47,804 nucleotides of DNA, taken from CAZJWR01 sp964549765 (GTDB taxonomy: Bacteria; Zixibacteria; MSB-5A5; GN15; JAAZOE01). The translations under genes and the position numbers were made by a program. The notes below the pieces were generated by a model, which ran no database searches, had not been told where the DNA came from, and saw nothing but the letters and a program-made list of their open reading frames with translations. Numbering within the stretch: position 1 is the first letter of the stretch; each line of letters opens with the position of its first letter. Positions 26,024 to 35,242 of the stretch are shown here, one piece after another. The DNA lies in NCBI GenBank assembly GCA_964549765.1, contig CAZJWR010000025.1:1-47804 (forward strand), read 5' to 3'.

Positions 26024-26776
26024 CTATTGAGATTTCTTTATTTTCTCCAAAAACGCTTTTTCATCCGCATTTAAGTCGACGTTGTCCAACAGTTCGGGCC
26101 GCGTAAGGTACGTTTTTTCTATCGCCGCCATACGGCGGTATTTCCGTATCTCCTCGTGATTGCCCGACAGCAACTCATCCGGCACGGTCAACCCGCGAAA
26201 TTCCGGGGGCCGCGTGTATACCGGTGCGCCCAGAAGGCGATCTTCAGTGAACGAGTCGTCGATGGCCGATTCGAAATTCCCCATCACACCGGGGATCAGT
26301 CGCAAAACGGCGTCGATAATCGCCCACGCCGCCGGTTCGCCTCCGGTCAGGACAAATTCGCCGATCGATAGTTCATCTATCGGATACAACCGCAGGATAC
26401 GCTCATCGACGCCTTTATAATGGCCGCAGATGATCACCAGCCGCTCCAGAAGCGACAGCTTGATGGCGGTCGGCTGGTCGAACAAGCGGCCCGCTGCCGC
26501 GGTCAAAACTATCCGCATGCGGTCGCGGTCGAGATGGTCGTAGTCGATTCCCAGGCTGTCAAGCGCCGCCGCCAGCGGTTCCGGTTTGAGCACCATGCCG
26601 CCGCCGCCGCCGAAACGGGTGTCATCGACGGTCTTGTGCTTGTCGGTGGCGAAATCCCGCAGGTTGATGATGTTGATGTCAAAGAGCTTGCTTTCCTTTC
26701 CCCGGCCCAGCACCGATGATGTCAGCGGCGCCTCCAGCGCCGGGGGAAAGAGCGTAATAACGTCGATCTTCAGCAT
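26024..26776 (-). CDS. trmD: tRNA (guanine37-N1)-methyltransferase
   Basis: 250 residues, standard length. SPOUT-family motifs include IDVITLFPP at the N-terminus, DDTRFGGGGGMVLKPEP, IICGHYKGVDERI and SIGEFVLTGGEPAA, which form the trefoil knot that binds S-adenosylmethionine. The enzyme makes m1G37 in tRNAs that read CNN codons and prevents +1 frameshifts. It lies 15 bp before rplS and 10 bp after rimM on the same strand, the order seen in most bacteria. Confidence 0.97.
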   Translation of the reverse strand: MLKIDVITLFPPALEAPLTSSVLGRGKESKLFDINIINLRDFATDKHKTVDDTRFGGGGGMVLKPEPLAAALDSLGIDYDHLDRDRMRIVLTAAAGRLFDQPTAIKLSLLERLVIICGHYKGVDERILRLYPIDELSIGEFVLTGGEPAAWAIIDAVLRLIPGVMGNFESAIDDSFTEDRLLGAPVYTRPPEFRGLTVPDELLSGNHEEIRKYRRMAAIEKTYLTRPELLDNVDLNADEKAFLEKIKKSQ

Positions 26777-26786
26777 GTCACCGGCT

Positions 26787-27323
26787 TCAGCTCGGGTCCT
26801 CTTTAGGGACGAACAGTCCCGCCGGAGGATCGATTATAATCTTTTTTCCGTCGATGTCAATCCTTATCACGTATCGATCCACCGCCGGAAAGAGAACCTC
26901 GCCGAAGCGTTCCGAAACTATCCGGTACAGGTCGCTCGCCGGATAAAACATCACTTCTTCGATCACGCCGTAGTCGGTTCCGTCGACGCCTTCGACCCGG
27001 CAGCCGATCAGATCGAACTGGTAATAGCGTCCGTCCTGCAGGGGCCGCAACAGTTCGATCGGAATCTCGATCGACAAGCCGGTTAATTTCGCAGCTTCTT
27101 CGCGGCTGTCGATCCCTTCGACTTTAACAACCACACGGCCGCCGATAATGGCCGCCGTTTCCAATACCACAGTGTGCCGCCGATCGGGCCCGACGACGAT
27201 TATTTCGTGCAATTCCGCAAAGCGGTTCGGATCGTCGGTTGCCGGGGTGATATATATTTCACCGGATACACCGCGCGTCCGTCCGAACCGGCCGATCACA
27301 ATATAGTCCGGTCGTTTGGCCAC
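26787..27323 (-). CDS. rimM: 16S rRNA processing factor RimM
   Basis: 178 residues. The N-terminal RimM domain has YIVIGRFGRTRGVSGEIYI, and the C-terminal PRC-barrel has RYYQFDLIGCRVEG and VLFPAVDRYVIRIDIDGKKIIID. RimM binds ribosomal protein S19 and helps mature the 30S head. Translation starts at a GTG (27321-27323) directly after the khpA stop (TAA then GTG), with GGAG inside the end of khpA, which indicates translational coupling. Confidence 0.96.
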   Translation of the reverse strand: MAKRPDYIVIGRFGRTRGVSGEIYITPATDDPNRFAELHEIIVVGPDRRHTVVLETAAIIGGRVVVKVEGIDSREEAAKLTGLSIEIPIELLRPLQDGRYYQFDLIGCRVEGVDGTDYGVIEEVMFYPASDLYRIVSERFGEVLFPAVDRYVIRIDIDGKKIIIDPPAGLFVPKEDPS

Positions 27324-27554
27324 TTACTCCAGAATCTCGAGCACCGCCCGCTTGCCCTTTTTGGCCGAAATGGCCGCGATGAGGGTGCGGATCGATTTGG
27401 CCGTCTGGCCGTGTTTGCCGATTACCTTGCCGAGGTCACCTTCGCCGACATGCAGTTCGTATACGGTGGTTCTTTCACCCTGGACCTCCGTGAGCGAAAC
27501 CTGATCAGGATGATCAACCAGCGCCTTGACGATAGTCTCAATAAACTCCTTCAT
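27324..27554 (-). CDS. khpA: KH-domain RNA-binding protein KhpA
   Basis: 76 residues, the usual KhpA (YlqC) size. A single KH domain has the GxxG loop in LGKVIGKHGQTAKSIRTLI, preceded by VDHPDQVSLTEVQGE. KhpA with KhpB binds many RNAs and affects cell size and division in Firmicutes; its role here is inferred from the family. I start at the ATG at 27554, which has AAGGAG 6 nt upstream; a longer frame to 27581 has no such site. Located between rpsP and rimM, its usual place. Confidence 0.94.
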   Translation of the reverse strand: MKEFIETIVKALVDHPDQVSLTEVQGERTTVYELHVGEGDLGKVIGKHGQTAKSIRTLIAAISAKKGKRAVLEILE

Positions 27555-27620
27555 TCCGTACTCCTTATTCAGCGGTAGCAAACAGCATTACCTACGCAAT
27601 GGCATTAACAAAGTAAAGAG

Positions 27621-27968
27621 CTATTCGGATTTCTTTTTCTCTTTACGTTTCTTCGGCCGTTCGGTTATGGTCGTCTTGATCGTCATCTCCGAAATATCCT
27701 GTCCCGCCTTTTTGGCCTGGTACTTTTTGGTAAGGCCGATCTGGGTGAACAGAGAGGCGACGGTGTCGGACGGCAGCGCGCCATCGTCCAGCCACTTGAA
27801 GATCCGTTCTTCATCGACGACTACCTCGGCCGGTTTGTTAATCGGCGAATAGTGTCCCAGAATTTCCAGCGCGGGGCCGGTCACCGCTTTCCGGGAGTCA
27901 ATCGCGATAACGCGAAAGTACGGACGCCGTTTGGCGCCCATACGCTTCAATCTAATGGTTGTGGCCAA
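27621..27968 (-). CDS. rpsP: 30S ribosomal protein S16
   Basis: 115 residues: TIRLKRMGAKRRPYFRVIAIDSRKA.., then EILGHYSPINKP and ERIFKWLDDGALPSDTVASLF, full S16 signatures. The C-terminus carries about 30 extra residues ending in a Lys-rich tail (KKRKEKKKSE). S16 organises the 5' domain of 16S rRNA. The start appears to be TTG (27966-27968), with GGAG a few bases upstream; no in-frame ATG gives the conserved N-terminus. Second gene of the ffh operon. Confidence 0.96.
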   Translation of the reverse strand: MATTIRLKRMGAKRRPYFRVIAIDSRKAVTGPALEILGHYSPINKPAEVVVDEERIFKWLDDGALPSDTVASLFTQIGLTKKYQAKKAGQDISEMTIKTTITERPKKRKEKKKSE

Positions 27969-27991
27969 TAGCTCCTTCCTTATACTAAGGG

Positions 27992-29314
27992 CTAAAAGGG
28001 CATCATGCCTTTGGGCAGGCCCTTGATTTTCAATTTATGTACGTTTTTCAACATCTTCCGCATTTGCGCAAACTGCTTGAGCATCCGGTTAATATCCTGG
28101 ACGGTCGTTCCCGAGCCGTTCGCGATCCGCTTGCGCCGGGAACCGTTGATGATCTCCGGCTGGCGCCGTTCTTCGAGCGTCATCGACAGAATCATCGCCT
28201 CGACCCGCTTCATAGCGTTGGGATCGAGCGTGGCTCCTTTGAGCGCTTTGCCGACGCCGGGAATCATCTCGAGAAGAGACTCCAGCGGTCCCATTTTTTT
28301 GAGCTGCTGCATCTGATCGTAGAAATCTTCCAGCGTGAACTGCTGCTTGCGCAGCTTCTGTTCCAGCTTCTCCGCTTCCTGAATATCAACCGCTTCCTGG
28401 GCCTTCTCGACGAACGAGACAATATCGCCCATGCCCAGAATCCGCGACGACATCCGCTCGGGATAGAACGGCTCCAGATCGGTCATTTTTTCACCCGTCC
28501 CGACCAGTTTGATCGGGCATCCGGTCACGGCCCGGATCGACAGAGCCGCGCCGCCGCGCGCGTCGCCGTCCATTTTGGACAGCACCACCCCGGTGATATT
28601 CAGCCGGTCGTGGAACTCCTTGGCGACATTGACGGCGTCCTGGCCGGTCATGGCATCGGCGACCAGGAGGATTTCCTGCGGTGACAACATCTTTTTGATG
28701 TCGGCCAGCTCGTCCATCAATTGCTGATCGATATGCAGCCGTCCGGCGGTGTCGAGGATAATCAGGTCGACGAAATTTCTCTTTGCGTATTCCAGACCTT
28801 CACGGCAGATATCCTGCGGCTTGGCCTGACCCATCTCGAATACGTCGATACCGATCTGTTTGCCCAAAGTCTGCAATTGCTTGATCGCCGCCGGGCGATA
28901 GGGATCGGCGGCCACCAGCAAAGGCTTTATATTTTTCTTTTTATACTGCAGTCCCAGCTTGGCCGTCAGGGTGGTTTTGCCCGAACCCTGCAGGCCGCAG
29001 ATCATGATCACCGACGGCGGATTCGGCGAAACGTATATTTCGGCCGCCTTCTCGCCCAAAAGTTTCACCAAATGCTCGTGGACGATCTTGACGATCAACT
29101 GGCCGGGCTCGACCGAACGGATGGTGGCCGTGCCGATGGCTTCTTCCTGGATGTCGTTGATGAAATCGCGGACGACTTTGTAGTTGACGTCGGCTTCGAG
29201 AAGAGCGCGCCGGATGTCCTTGAGCGCCTCCTTGATGTTGCTTTCCGTCAGCGTTCCGTGGCCGCGCAGTTTCTTAAACGTCGCTTCCAGTTTTTCGGTC
29301 AGGCTGTCAAACAT
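27992..29314 (-). CDS. ffh: Signal recognition particle GTPase Ffh
   Basis: 440 residues. The N domain is followed by the G domain, with P-loop GLQGSGKTT (107-115), VAADPYRPAAIKQL, DTAGRLHIDQQLM and SKMDGDARGGAAL. The methionine-rich M domain (about 300-440) ends in MLKQFAQMRKMLKNVHKLKIKG and carries the SGTTVQDINRMLKQ RNA-binding helix. Ffh with 4.5S RNA targets nascent membrane proteins to FtsY. First gene of a six-gene operon driven by the promoter at 29416-29443. The 4.5S RNA gene is not in this window. Confidence 0.98.
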   Translation of the reverse strand: MFDSLTEKLEATFKKLRGHGTLTESNIKEALKDIRRALLEADVNYKVVRDFINDIQEEAIGTATIRSVEPGQLIVKIVHEHLVKLLGEKAAEIYVSPNPPSVIMICGLQGSGKTTLTAKLGLQYKKKNIKPLLVAADPYRPAAIKQLQTLGKQIGIDVFEMGQAKPQDICREGLEYAKRNFVDLIILDTAGRLHIDQQLMDELADIKKMLSPQEILLVADAMTGQDAVNVAKEFHDRLNITGVVLSKMDGDARGGAALSIRAVTGCPIKLVGTGEKMTDLEPFYPERMSSRILGMGDIVSFVEKAQEAVDIQEAEKLEQKLRKQQFTLEDFYDQMQQLKKMGPLESLLEMIPGVGKALKGATLDPNAMKRVEAMILSMTLEERRQPEIINGSRRKRIANGSGTTVQDINRMLKQFAQMRKMLKNVHKLKIKGLPKGMMPF

Positions 29315-29415
29315 AACTCGGTACTACCCATGGCCGTATCAGTTTCGGGCCGGGCCAAGCACAGTCTCCGTTGTTCGGTTCAGGGCACACTTGCCCTATG
29401 GGCCTAAAGCCCTGT

Positions 29416-29443
29416 AGTATAATACATCTCCGGGAAATATCAA
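29416..29443 (-). promoter_or_regulatory. Promoter of the ffh-rplS operon
   Basis: On the minus strand TTGATA (29438-29443), a 16-bp spacer and TATACT (29416-29421). The predicted leader of about 95 nt includes a small stem formed by GGGCA and TGCCC before the ffh start. Confidence 0.6.
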
Positions 29444-29598
29444 GGGAAATATCGGGGCTCCCTCCCCACGTTTTTTTCCGCTGCGACGCGGCGATCTCCC
29501 GCCTCAATTACCCGTGCGGCCGGACAGCCCGGCAGGCCAGGTCGCCCGTAACTCAATAAGAATTATCGAGATAGGCGTCCGGTCCGCAAATCGCCCGG

Positions 29599-30489
29599 TC
29601 AAAATCTGATTGAAGCTCTGATTCCGTACATATCGCCAGCCATCGGCACGATACTCAGCGATTTGTTGCCGCTGGGCCTTCCGGCAACCTTATAGCCCAC
29701 ATAGCCGCCGAGAACGGCTCCGGCGATGACGTCGCTGAGGTAATGCTTGTTTTCCTGCAGACGGGAAAGGCCCACATATGTCGCGGCGGCGGCGGCCGGC
29801 AATCCCCATTTCCATCCGAAATGGCGATAGATAACGGCGGCGGTCGCAAAAGAGGTCGAGGTATGGCCTGACGGGAAGCTATAGGGAGCCCCGTCGGGAC
29901 GCGGTCGATTGATTATACCTTTCAATGACAGTGTTAAGATCCCATTAATGGCCTGTGCTCTCAGCAAATCCGAACCGAAATCGGAAGCTCCCGGTTGATG
30001 AGCGAGCTTGCCATAGGTCAAGGCCAATATCGAGGTTGTGAACGGCAGCACGCCATTTCCCATCACATTGCCGAGTTCAAAGACATGATCAACCTTCAGA
30101 TTATTGGCCCAGGCTTCGTTGATTTCGGGTGCCTCGTGCGAAACAAACGACGGGGTTACCGACAAACCCGCCATCAATAGATAGAAGGATGGATCGCCGG
30201 AGAGATACTTGAAATCATAACCGAGCTCTCGGAAAATCGACCCCCGGTGCGGCGAAGTCGACGTTATGCGGTGACTGCCGGATTCATCGAGACGCACGGA
30301 TTGACCGGCGATCGTTTCCGCTGAATAGGCACTGTGGCATGAGAGGGGGACCAGAGCCAAAATGACGACAGCCGTGACAATCGGCGATAATTTCTTGAAT
30401 CTCATTTTGGTCCGTATCAGGCTCATCGTATCCACCGTCTTTGGATGCGTCATCAACGGTGATCCCGGCCGGGAAATCGATAAGCGCAT
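29599..30489 (-). CDS. Exported PAP2-family phosphatase
   Basis: 296 residues. A hydrophobic signal segment (PIVTAVVILALVPLSCHS, about 35-53) follows a long charged N-terminus. All three catalytic motifs are present: KGIINRPRP (K190, R195), PSGH (206-209) and SRLQENKHYLSD (S242, R243, H249, D253). PAP2 enzymes remove phosphate from lipids such as undecaprenyl pyrophosphate or phosphatidylglycerol phosphate, or act on soluble phosphates in the periplasm; this form has a periplasmic catalytic site. GAGGAG about 8 nt before the ATG at 30489 supports that start, although the signal segment would fit ATGs at 30426 or 30405 as well. Divergent from the efflux operon. Confidence 0.88.
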   Translation of the reverse strand: MRLSISRPGSPLMTHPKTVDTMSLIRTKMRFKKLSPIVTAVVILALVPLSCHSAYSAETIAGQSVRLDESGSHRITSTSPHRGSIFRELGYDFKYLSGDPSFYLLMAGLSVTPSFVSHEAPEINEAWANNLKVDHVFELGNVMGNGVLPFTTSILALTYGKLAHQPGASDFGSDLLRAQAINGILTLSLKGIINRPRPDGAPYSFPSGHTSTSFATAAVIYRHFGWKWGLPAAAAATYVGLSRLQENKHYLSDVIAGAVLGGYVGYKVAGRPSGNKSLSIVPMAGDMYGIRASIRF

Positions 30490-30827
30490 CTACTTACTCC
30501 TCTATAATATTTCATATATACTCCGAATCGTTCATCTCCCACCGGCGCCGAAAGACCGTGTGACCTCGCCGGATAAGTGTCGGGTACGGCCGACAGATCT
30601 CCGGACGATCAGCGACGGGCGCATGTATTAACATTTGTTTTATACAAAACTGCCGGCCAAAGGTCGAAAGAAGAGGCAATGATTAGGCGGCCGGACAAGG
30701 GAAGCCGTCCCCACCGCTCGGCCGGAAACCGGCCGCCTCCCTTTGCAAAACATGCGTTAAATTAATCTTCGCGCTTTCCTTTTGGGAGACTTTCGCGTAT
30801 AATAGCTTGATTATGAAAGGCAAACAT
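30490..30827. other. Divergent intergenic region with a long GC-rich inverted repeat
   Basis: 338 bp between the PAP2 gene and the efflux operon. It carries a perfect 9-bp inverted repeat GGCGGCCGG / CCGGCCGCC (30686-30694 and 30729-30737). A competing 7-bp hairpin, CGGCCGG-AAA-CCGGCCG (30719-30735), shares its right arm. A TATAAT follows at 30798. No coding frame is credible. Confidence 0.55.
30798..30803 (+). promoter_or_regulatory. -10 box of the RND efflux operon
   Basis: Perfect TATAAT 24 bp before the ATG at 30828. The position 17 bp upstream of it (TTTCCT) is a poor -35 match, so the promoter may need an activator. Confidence 0.5.
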
Positions 30828-31898
30828 ATGACCCTTGCACGTACGCTTCGCGCGGCCTTTGTTCTGACGACAGTCGCGCTTTCCCTGGTGGCGCTGGCCA
30901 GTTGCAGCAAGACCGAATCCGACCCCCGAAGCCGGGGCGGCAGCCAGGCCCTTCCGGTGGAAGCGCTCGTGATTCAGCCGCAGATGTTCGAGAATAATAT
31001 TTTTACGACCGGCACTCTGTTCGCCAGCGAAGAGGTGGAGCTTCGTCCGGAAATTTCCGGCCGTGTGGTCGGCGTCCAATTTCAGGAGGGGAAGCATGTT
31101 TCGCGAGGGGATATTTTAATCAAGATAAACGATGAGGAGTTGCAGGCGCAGCTCAAACGTAAACAACTTGAAGAAAAGCTCGCCGCCGAGGATGAACGCC
31201 GGAAAAAGGCGCTTTTGGATATCAACGGCATCAGCCAGGAGGAGTACGACAAGTCGCTGAACTCCCTGGATATGATAAAGGCCGAGCGCGAGGTCATCGA
31301 GTCGCAGATCGCCAAGACCCGGATCGTGGCCCCGTTTGACGGTGTCGTCGGGCTTCGCTATGTCAGCGAGGGAAGTTTCATCACACCGGCGACCCGCGTC
31401 GCCACCATACAGGATCTCGATTCTCTCAAGGTCGAATTCTCGGTGCCCGAAAGGCACGCCACGCAGATTCATGAGGGAACTCGGGTCATGGTGCAAGTGG
31501 GAAATGCGCAGGAATGGCGGGAGGGAGTCGTGTTCGCGGTCGAGGCCAAGGTGGACCCGGCCACGCGGACGATCAAGGCCCGTGCCGTGCTGCCATATTC
31601 CGAGGGCCATCTGATCCCCGGGTCATTCTCCAAAGTCAAAATCACGCTTCAGCGATTCCCCGACGCGGTCTTGATTCCCAGCGGAGCGGTTGTCCCGCAG
31701 ATGGATGGCAATTACGTGTTCGTGTGCCGCAACCGAACCGCTCATTCCGTGCCCGTGACGATCGGCATCCGTACCGATCGTGACGTCCAAATAACCGACG
31801 GGCTCGCTGCTGATGACACCCTGATCACGACGGGGCTGCTGCAGTTGACCGAGGGCAAAGCCGTAACACTCACCTCCATAGCAAACTCGCAAAAGTGA
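30828..31898 (+). CDS. RND efflux membrane-fusion (periplasmic adaptor) lipoprotein
   Basis: About 356 residues. A lipoprotein signal ends in LALASC. The lipoyl / barrel-sandwich halves (EVELRPEISGRVVGVQFQEGKHVSRGDILIKI and KTRIVAPFDGVVGLR) flank an alpha-hairpin with a long coiled coil (QLKRKQLEEKLAAEDE). A beta-barrel and membrane-proximal domain follow (VLIPSGAVVPQMDGNYVF). This is the HlyD/AcrA-type adaptor that links the inner-membrane pump to an outer-membrane channel. I start at the ATG at 30828 because GAAAGG lies 7 nt upstream; in-frame TTG 30807 and ATG 30813 are less good. Followed 7 bp later by the permease; no TolC-type channel gene is adjacent. Confidence 0.94.
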   Translation: MTLARTLRAAFVLTTVALSLVALASCSKTESDPRSRGGSQALPVEALVIQPQMFENNIFTTGTLFASEEVELRPEISGRVVGVQFQEGKHVSRGDILIKINDEELQAQLKRKQLEEKLAAEDERRKKALLDINGISQEEYDKSLNSLDMIKAEREVIESQIAKTRIVAPFDGVVGLRYVSEGSFITPATRVATIQDLDSLKVEFSVPERHATQIHEGTRVMVQVGNAQEWREGVVFAVEAKVDPATRTIKARAVLPYSEGHLIPGSFSKVKITLQRFPDAVLIPSGAVVPQMDGNYVFVCRNRTAHSVPVTIGIRTDRDVQITDGLAADDTLITTGLLQLTEGKAVTLTSIANSQK

Positions 31899-31905
31899 TC
31901 GCGTC

Positions 31906-34900
31906 ATGACCATCTCATCATTGTGCATCAATCGACCGGTCCTTGCCACCGTTCTTTCCATCCTGATCGTCCTGTTCGGGGTGCTCGGTTTTGCATTTCT
32001 CGGAATTCGGGAATATCCCAGCGTCGATCCCCCCATCGTCACCGTATCGACCAGTTACACCGGCGCCAACGCCGACGTCATCGAGTCGGAGATCACCGAA
32101 CCGTTGGAGGAGGAGATCAACGGCATCGCCGGCATCCGTTCGCTGTCCTCGACCAGCCGGGACGGCCGGAGCACGATCAGGGTTGAGTTTGAACTGGGTG
32201 TCGATATGGAGACGGCGGCAAACGACGTTCGCGACCGGGTTTCGCGGGCGGTACGGAATATCCCCCCCGATGCCGACCCGCCGATCGTATCCAAGGCCGA
32301 CGCCGACGCGACCCTGATAATGGCCATGACGGTTCAAAGCAGCCGCCGCAGCTTGCTGGAACTGTCCGCCATCGCCAACAATATCTTCAAGGAACGTCTC
32401 CAGACCATCCCCGGCGTCAGTGACATCGGGATTTGGGGCGAGAAAAAATACGCGATCAAACTGCTGATCGATCCCGCCAAGCTCGCCGCCCACGGGCTCA
32501 CCCCGCTCGACGTACGCGACGCTTTAAATCGCGAGAACGTTGAGCTGCCGGCCGGTTTGATCGAGGGACGAGGTACGGAATTGTCGATCCGCACCTTCGG
32601 CCGCATGAGCACGCCGGCGGAATTCAATGATCTTATCATCAAAGAGGATGACGGAGCGGTGGTGAAATTCCGGGACGTCGGCGAAGCGGTTTTGGCGCCG
32701 GAGAACGAACGGACGCTCTTGCGCGGCAACGGCGGCATCCCCATGGTCGGGATCGCCGTCACGCCTCAGCCCGGTTCCAACAACATCGCCATCGCCGATG
32801 AAGTCTATCGCCGCATCGACCAGATTAAACGTGATTTGCCGCCCGACGTCCAGGTCAATATGGCCATGGATGCCACCGCCAACATCCGCAAGGCTATCTC
32901 CGAGGTCGAAGAGACGATCCTTATCGCCTTTATCCTGGTGCTGCTGGTTATTTTCGCCTTCTTGCGGCATTGGCGCACGACCATCATCCCGATGGTGGCC
33001 ATCCCGATTTCGTTGATCGGCGCGTTCTTCATCATGTATCTGGCCGATTTCACCATCAACATTCTCACGCTGCTGGGAGTCGTGCTCTCGACGGGAATCG
33101 TCGTCGATGACGCCATCGTCGTGCTCGAAAATATTTACAGTAAAGTGGAAAAGGGCATGTCGCCCATCGAGGCCGCGCACAAAGGTTCGAAGGAAATCTT
33201 TTTCGCGATCATCTCGACGACGATCACCCTGGCCGCGGTTTTTCTGCCGATCATTTTTCTCCAGGGTTTGACGGGACGGCTTTTCCGGGAGTTCGGTATT
33301 GTCGTAGCCGGCTCCGTCCTTATTTCGGCCTTCGTATCGTTGACCCTGACGCCGATGATGAGTTCCCGGATGCTGCGTAAGCAGGAGCATCAAAATCGGT
33401 TATTCCAGCTCAGCGAACGCGGCTTCAACCGCCTGGCGACGGTTTACCGCCGGTCGCTGGGGACCTTCATAAGGCGCGGCTGGCCCGCCCCGGCGATTAT
33501 GATTACGGCGCTGGCGATCATATTCGGCCTCGGGGCAATGATTCCATCGGAACTTGCCCCGATGGAGGACAAGAGCCGCCTGATGATCAGCGCCTTGGCT
33601 CCCGAGGGAACGTCATACGGCATGATGCGGGATTATGTCGGCAAGCTCATCGATATCGTCGACACCCTGCCGGAGCGCGATGTGATTCTCTCGGTCACCG
33701 CTCCCGGATTCGGATCCAGCGGCGCGGTCAATTCGGGATTCGTGCGGCTGGGCCTTGTGTCTCCGGATAAACGCGAGCGCACCCAGCAGGAAATCGCCGA
33801 TGCCATATCCCGGCAGATCAGAAAAGAAACATTCGCGCGGGCATTTGTGACGCAGGAGCAAACTATCGGCGGCCGTCGTTCGGGGCTGCCGGTGCAGTAC
33901 GTCATTGAAGCCCCGAACCTCGACAAGCTGAAATCGGTCATCCCGACGTTCATGGAAAAAGCTGACGCCGATCCGGCCTTCCAGGTGGTCGATCTGAATC
34001 TGAAATTCAACAAACCGGAACTGACGGTCAATATCGACCGCAACCGCGCCCGGGCGCTCGGCGTCACGGTGCGCGACGTGGCCCAAACGCTGCAGCTGTA
34101 TTACAGCGGCCAGCGTTACGGGTATTTCATTCTGAACGGCAAGCAGTATTCGGTGATCGCCCAGGCTAATCGGGCCAACCGGGATGAGCCGCTCGACCTG
34201 AGTTCCATCTATGTCCGCAACAGTCGCGGCGAATTGATCCAGCTGGATAATATCGTCAGCCTCTCCTACCGCACCAATCCGCCGCAGTTGTACCGATACA
34301 ACCGCTACGTATCGGCGACGGTCAGCGCCTCGCCGGCCCCGGGATACACCCTCGGAAGCGCCATCGACGAGATGGACAAGATCGCCAAGTCGACGCTCGA
34401 TGAATCGTTTTCCACGGCGCTGTCGGGAACGGCGAAGGAATACACCGAGAGTTCCAACACGCTGCTGTTCGCCTTCTTCCTGGCGCTGATTCTGGTGTAT
34501 CTGATCCTGTCGGCGCAATTCGAGAGTTTCCGCGATCCGCTTATAATCATGTTCACCGTGCCGCTGGCCCTGGCGGGAGCGATTCTGTCGCTATGGCTTT
34601 TCGGGCTGACGTTCAACATATTCAGCCAGATCGGGATCATTGCCCTGGTCGGAATCGTGACCAAAAACGGCATTCTGATCGTGGAATTCGCCAACCAGCG
34701 CAAGGCGCAGGGACTGGTATCACGCGAGGCTGCCATCGACGCCGCCGCGCAGCGGTTCCGGCCTATTCTCATGACCAGCCTGGCGACCGTGTTCGGGGTG
34801 TTGCCGATCGCGTTGGCCCTCGGCGCCGCCGCCAGAAGCCGCGTATCGATGGGAATTGTCATCATCGGCGGCCTACTGTTTTCGCTGGGTCTGACGCTGT

Positions 34901-34992
34901 ATGTAATTCCGGCCCTATACACGTATTTTTCGTCCCGGAAACGTCCCGCGCAGGAACCGGTGCTTGAGCAGGTATCGCCTCAGGCACATTGA
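31906..34992 (+). CDS. RND-family multidrug efflux permease (AcrB/MexF-like)
   Basis: 1,028 residues, typical of HAE-1 transporters, with twelve hydrophobic segments and two large periplasmic loops. The proton relay is intact: GIVVDDAIVVLENIYS in TM4 (the Asp pair) and GIVTKNGILIVEFAN in TM10 (the Lys). NIRKAISEVEETILIAFILV precedes TM2. It pumps hydrophobic drugs, solvents or metabolites out of the inner-membrane leaflet or periplasm with proton import. Co-transcribed with the adaptor upstream. Two repeats of the RND fold are visible (residues 1-500 and 520-1010). Substrates cannot be read from sequence. Confidence 0.96.
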   Translation: MTISSLCINRPVLATVLSILIVLFGVLGFAFLGIREYPSVDPPIVTVSTSYTGANADVIESEITEPLEEEINGIAGIRSLSSTSRDGRSTIRVEFELGVDMETAANDVRDRVSRAVRNIPPDADPPIVSKADADATLIMAMTVQSSRRSLLELSAIANNIFKERLQTIPGVSDIGIWGEKKYAIKLLIDPAKLAAHGLTPLDVRDALNRENVELPAGLIEGRGTELSIRTFGRMSTPAEFNDLIIKEDDGAVVKFRDVGEAVLAPENERTLLRGNGGIPMVGIAVTPQPGSNNIAIADEVYRRIDQIKRDLPPDVQVNMAMDATANIRKAISEVEETILIAFILVLLVIFAFLRHWRTTIIPMVAIPISLIGAFFIMYLADFTINILTLLGVVLSTGIVVDDAIVVLENIYSKVEKGMSPIEAAHKGSKEIFFAIISTTITLAAVFLPIIFLQGLTGRLFREFGIVVAGSVLISAFVSLTLTPMMSSRMLRKQEHQNRLFQLSERGFNRLATVYRRSLGTFIRRGWPAPAIMITALAIIFGLGAMIPSELAPMEDKSRLMISALAPEGTSYGMMRDYVGKLIDIVDTLPERDVILSVTAPGFGSSGAVNSGFVRLGLVSPDKRERTQQEIADAISRQIRKETFARAFVTQEQTIGGRRSGLPVQYVIEAPNLDKLKSVIPTFMEKADADPAFQVVDLNLKFNKPELTVNIDRNRARALGVTVRDVAQTLQLYYSGQRYGYFILNGKQYSVIAQANRANRDEPLDLSSIYVRNSRGELIQLDNIVSLSYRTNPPQLYRYNRYVSATVSASPAPGYTLGSAIDEMDKIAKSTLDESFSTALSGTAKEYTESSNTLLFAFFLALILVYLILSAQFESFRDPLIIMFTVPLALAGAILSLWLFGLTFNIFSQIGIIALVGIVTKNGILIVEFANQRKAQGLVSREAAIDAAAQRFRPILMTSLATVFGVLPIALALGAAARSRVSMGIVIIGGLLFSLGLTLYVIPALYTYFSSRKRPAQEPVLEQVSPQAH

Positions 34993-35242
34993 TTCGGGTA
35001 AGATGTTGTCTATCAGTGGGAACAGCGTCCAAGAATAATTAATGGGTTGTTTTTCTCTCTGTTTCGGAACAAAATATTTCGCTATGGGTTAAATGATTAA
35101 ACTGGCCGTCAGTTCCCCGGCGGCCCGGAATGAAACCGCCAGTGTATGCCAGATAAGGAGGGTGCGTAGAGCCGGTCGGTAACGATTTGGAGTTAAAGCA
35201 GCAGTCAGAAGAAACCTCTCGAAAGAAAGGCGCAACTGATTC
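34993..35242. other. 250-bp leader upstream of the redox cluster
   Basis: No gene is visible. ACTGGC (35101-35106) can pair with GCCAGT (35138-35143), enclosing GGCGG, which can alternatively pair with CCGCC (35136-35140), so the RNA could form a small structure. I could not match it to a known riboswitch, and I see no clear promoter. Confidence 0.3.

Noticed and set aside
35101..35160. Possible FMN or cobalamin riboswitch upstream of the ApbE cluster
   Set aside because: The conserved core sequences of either class (RFN element, B12 box) are not present; only short pairings can be seen.
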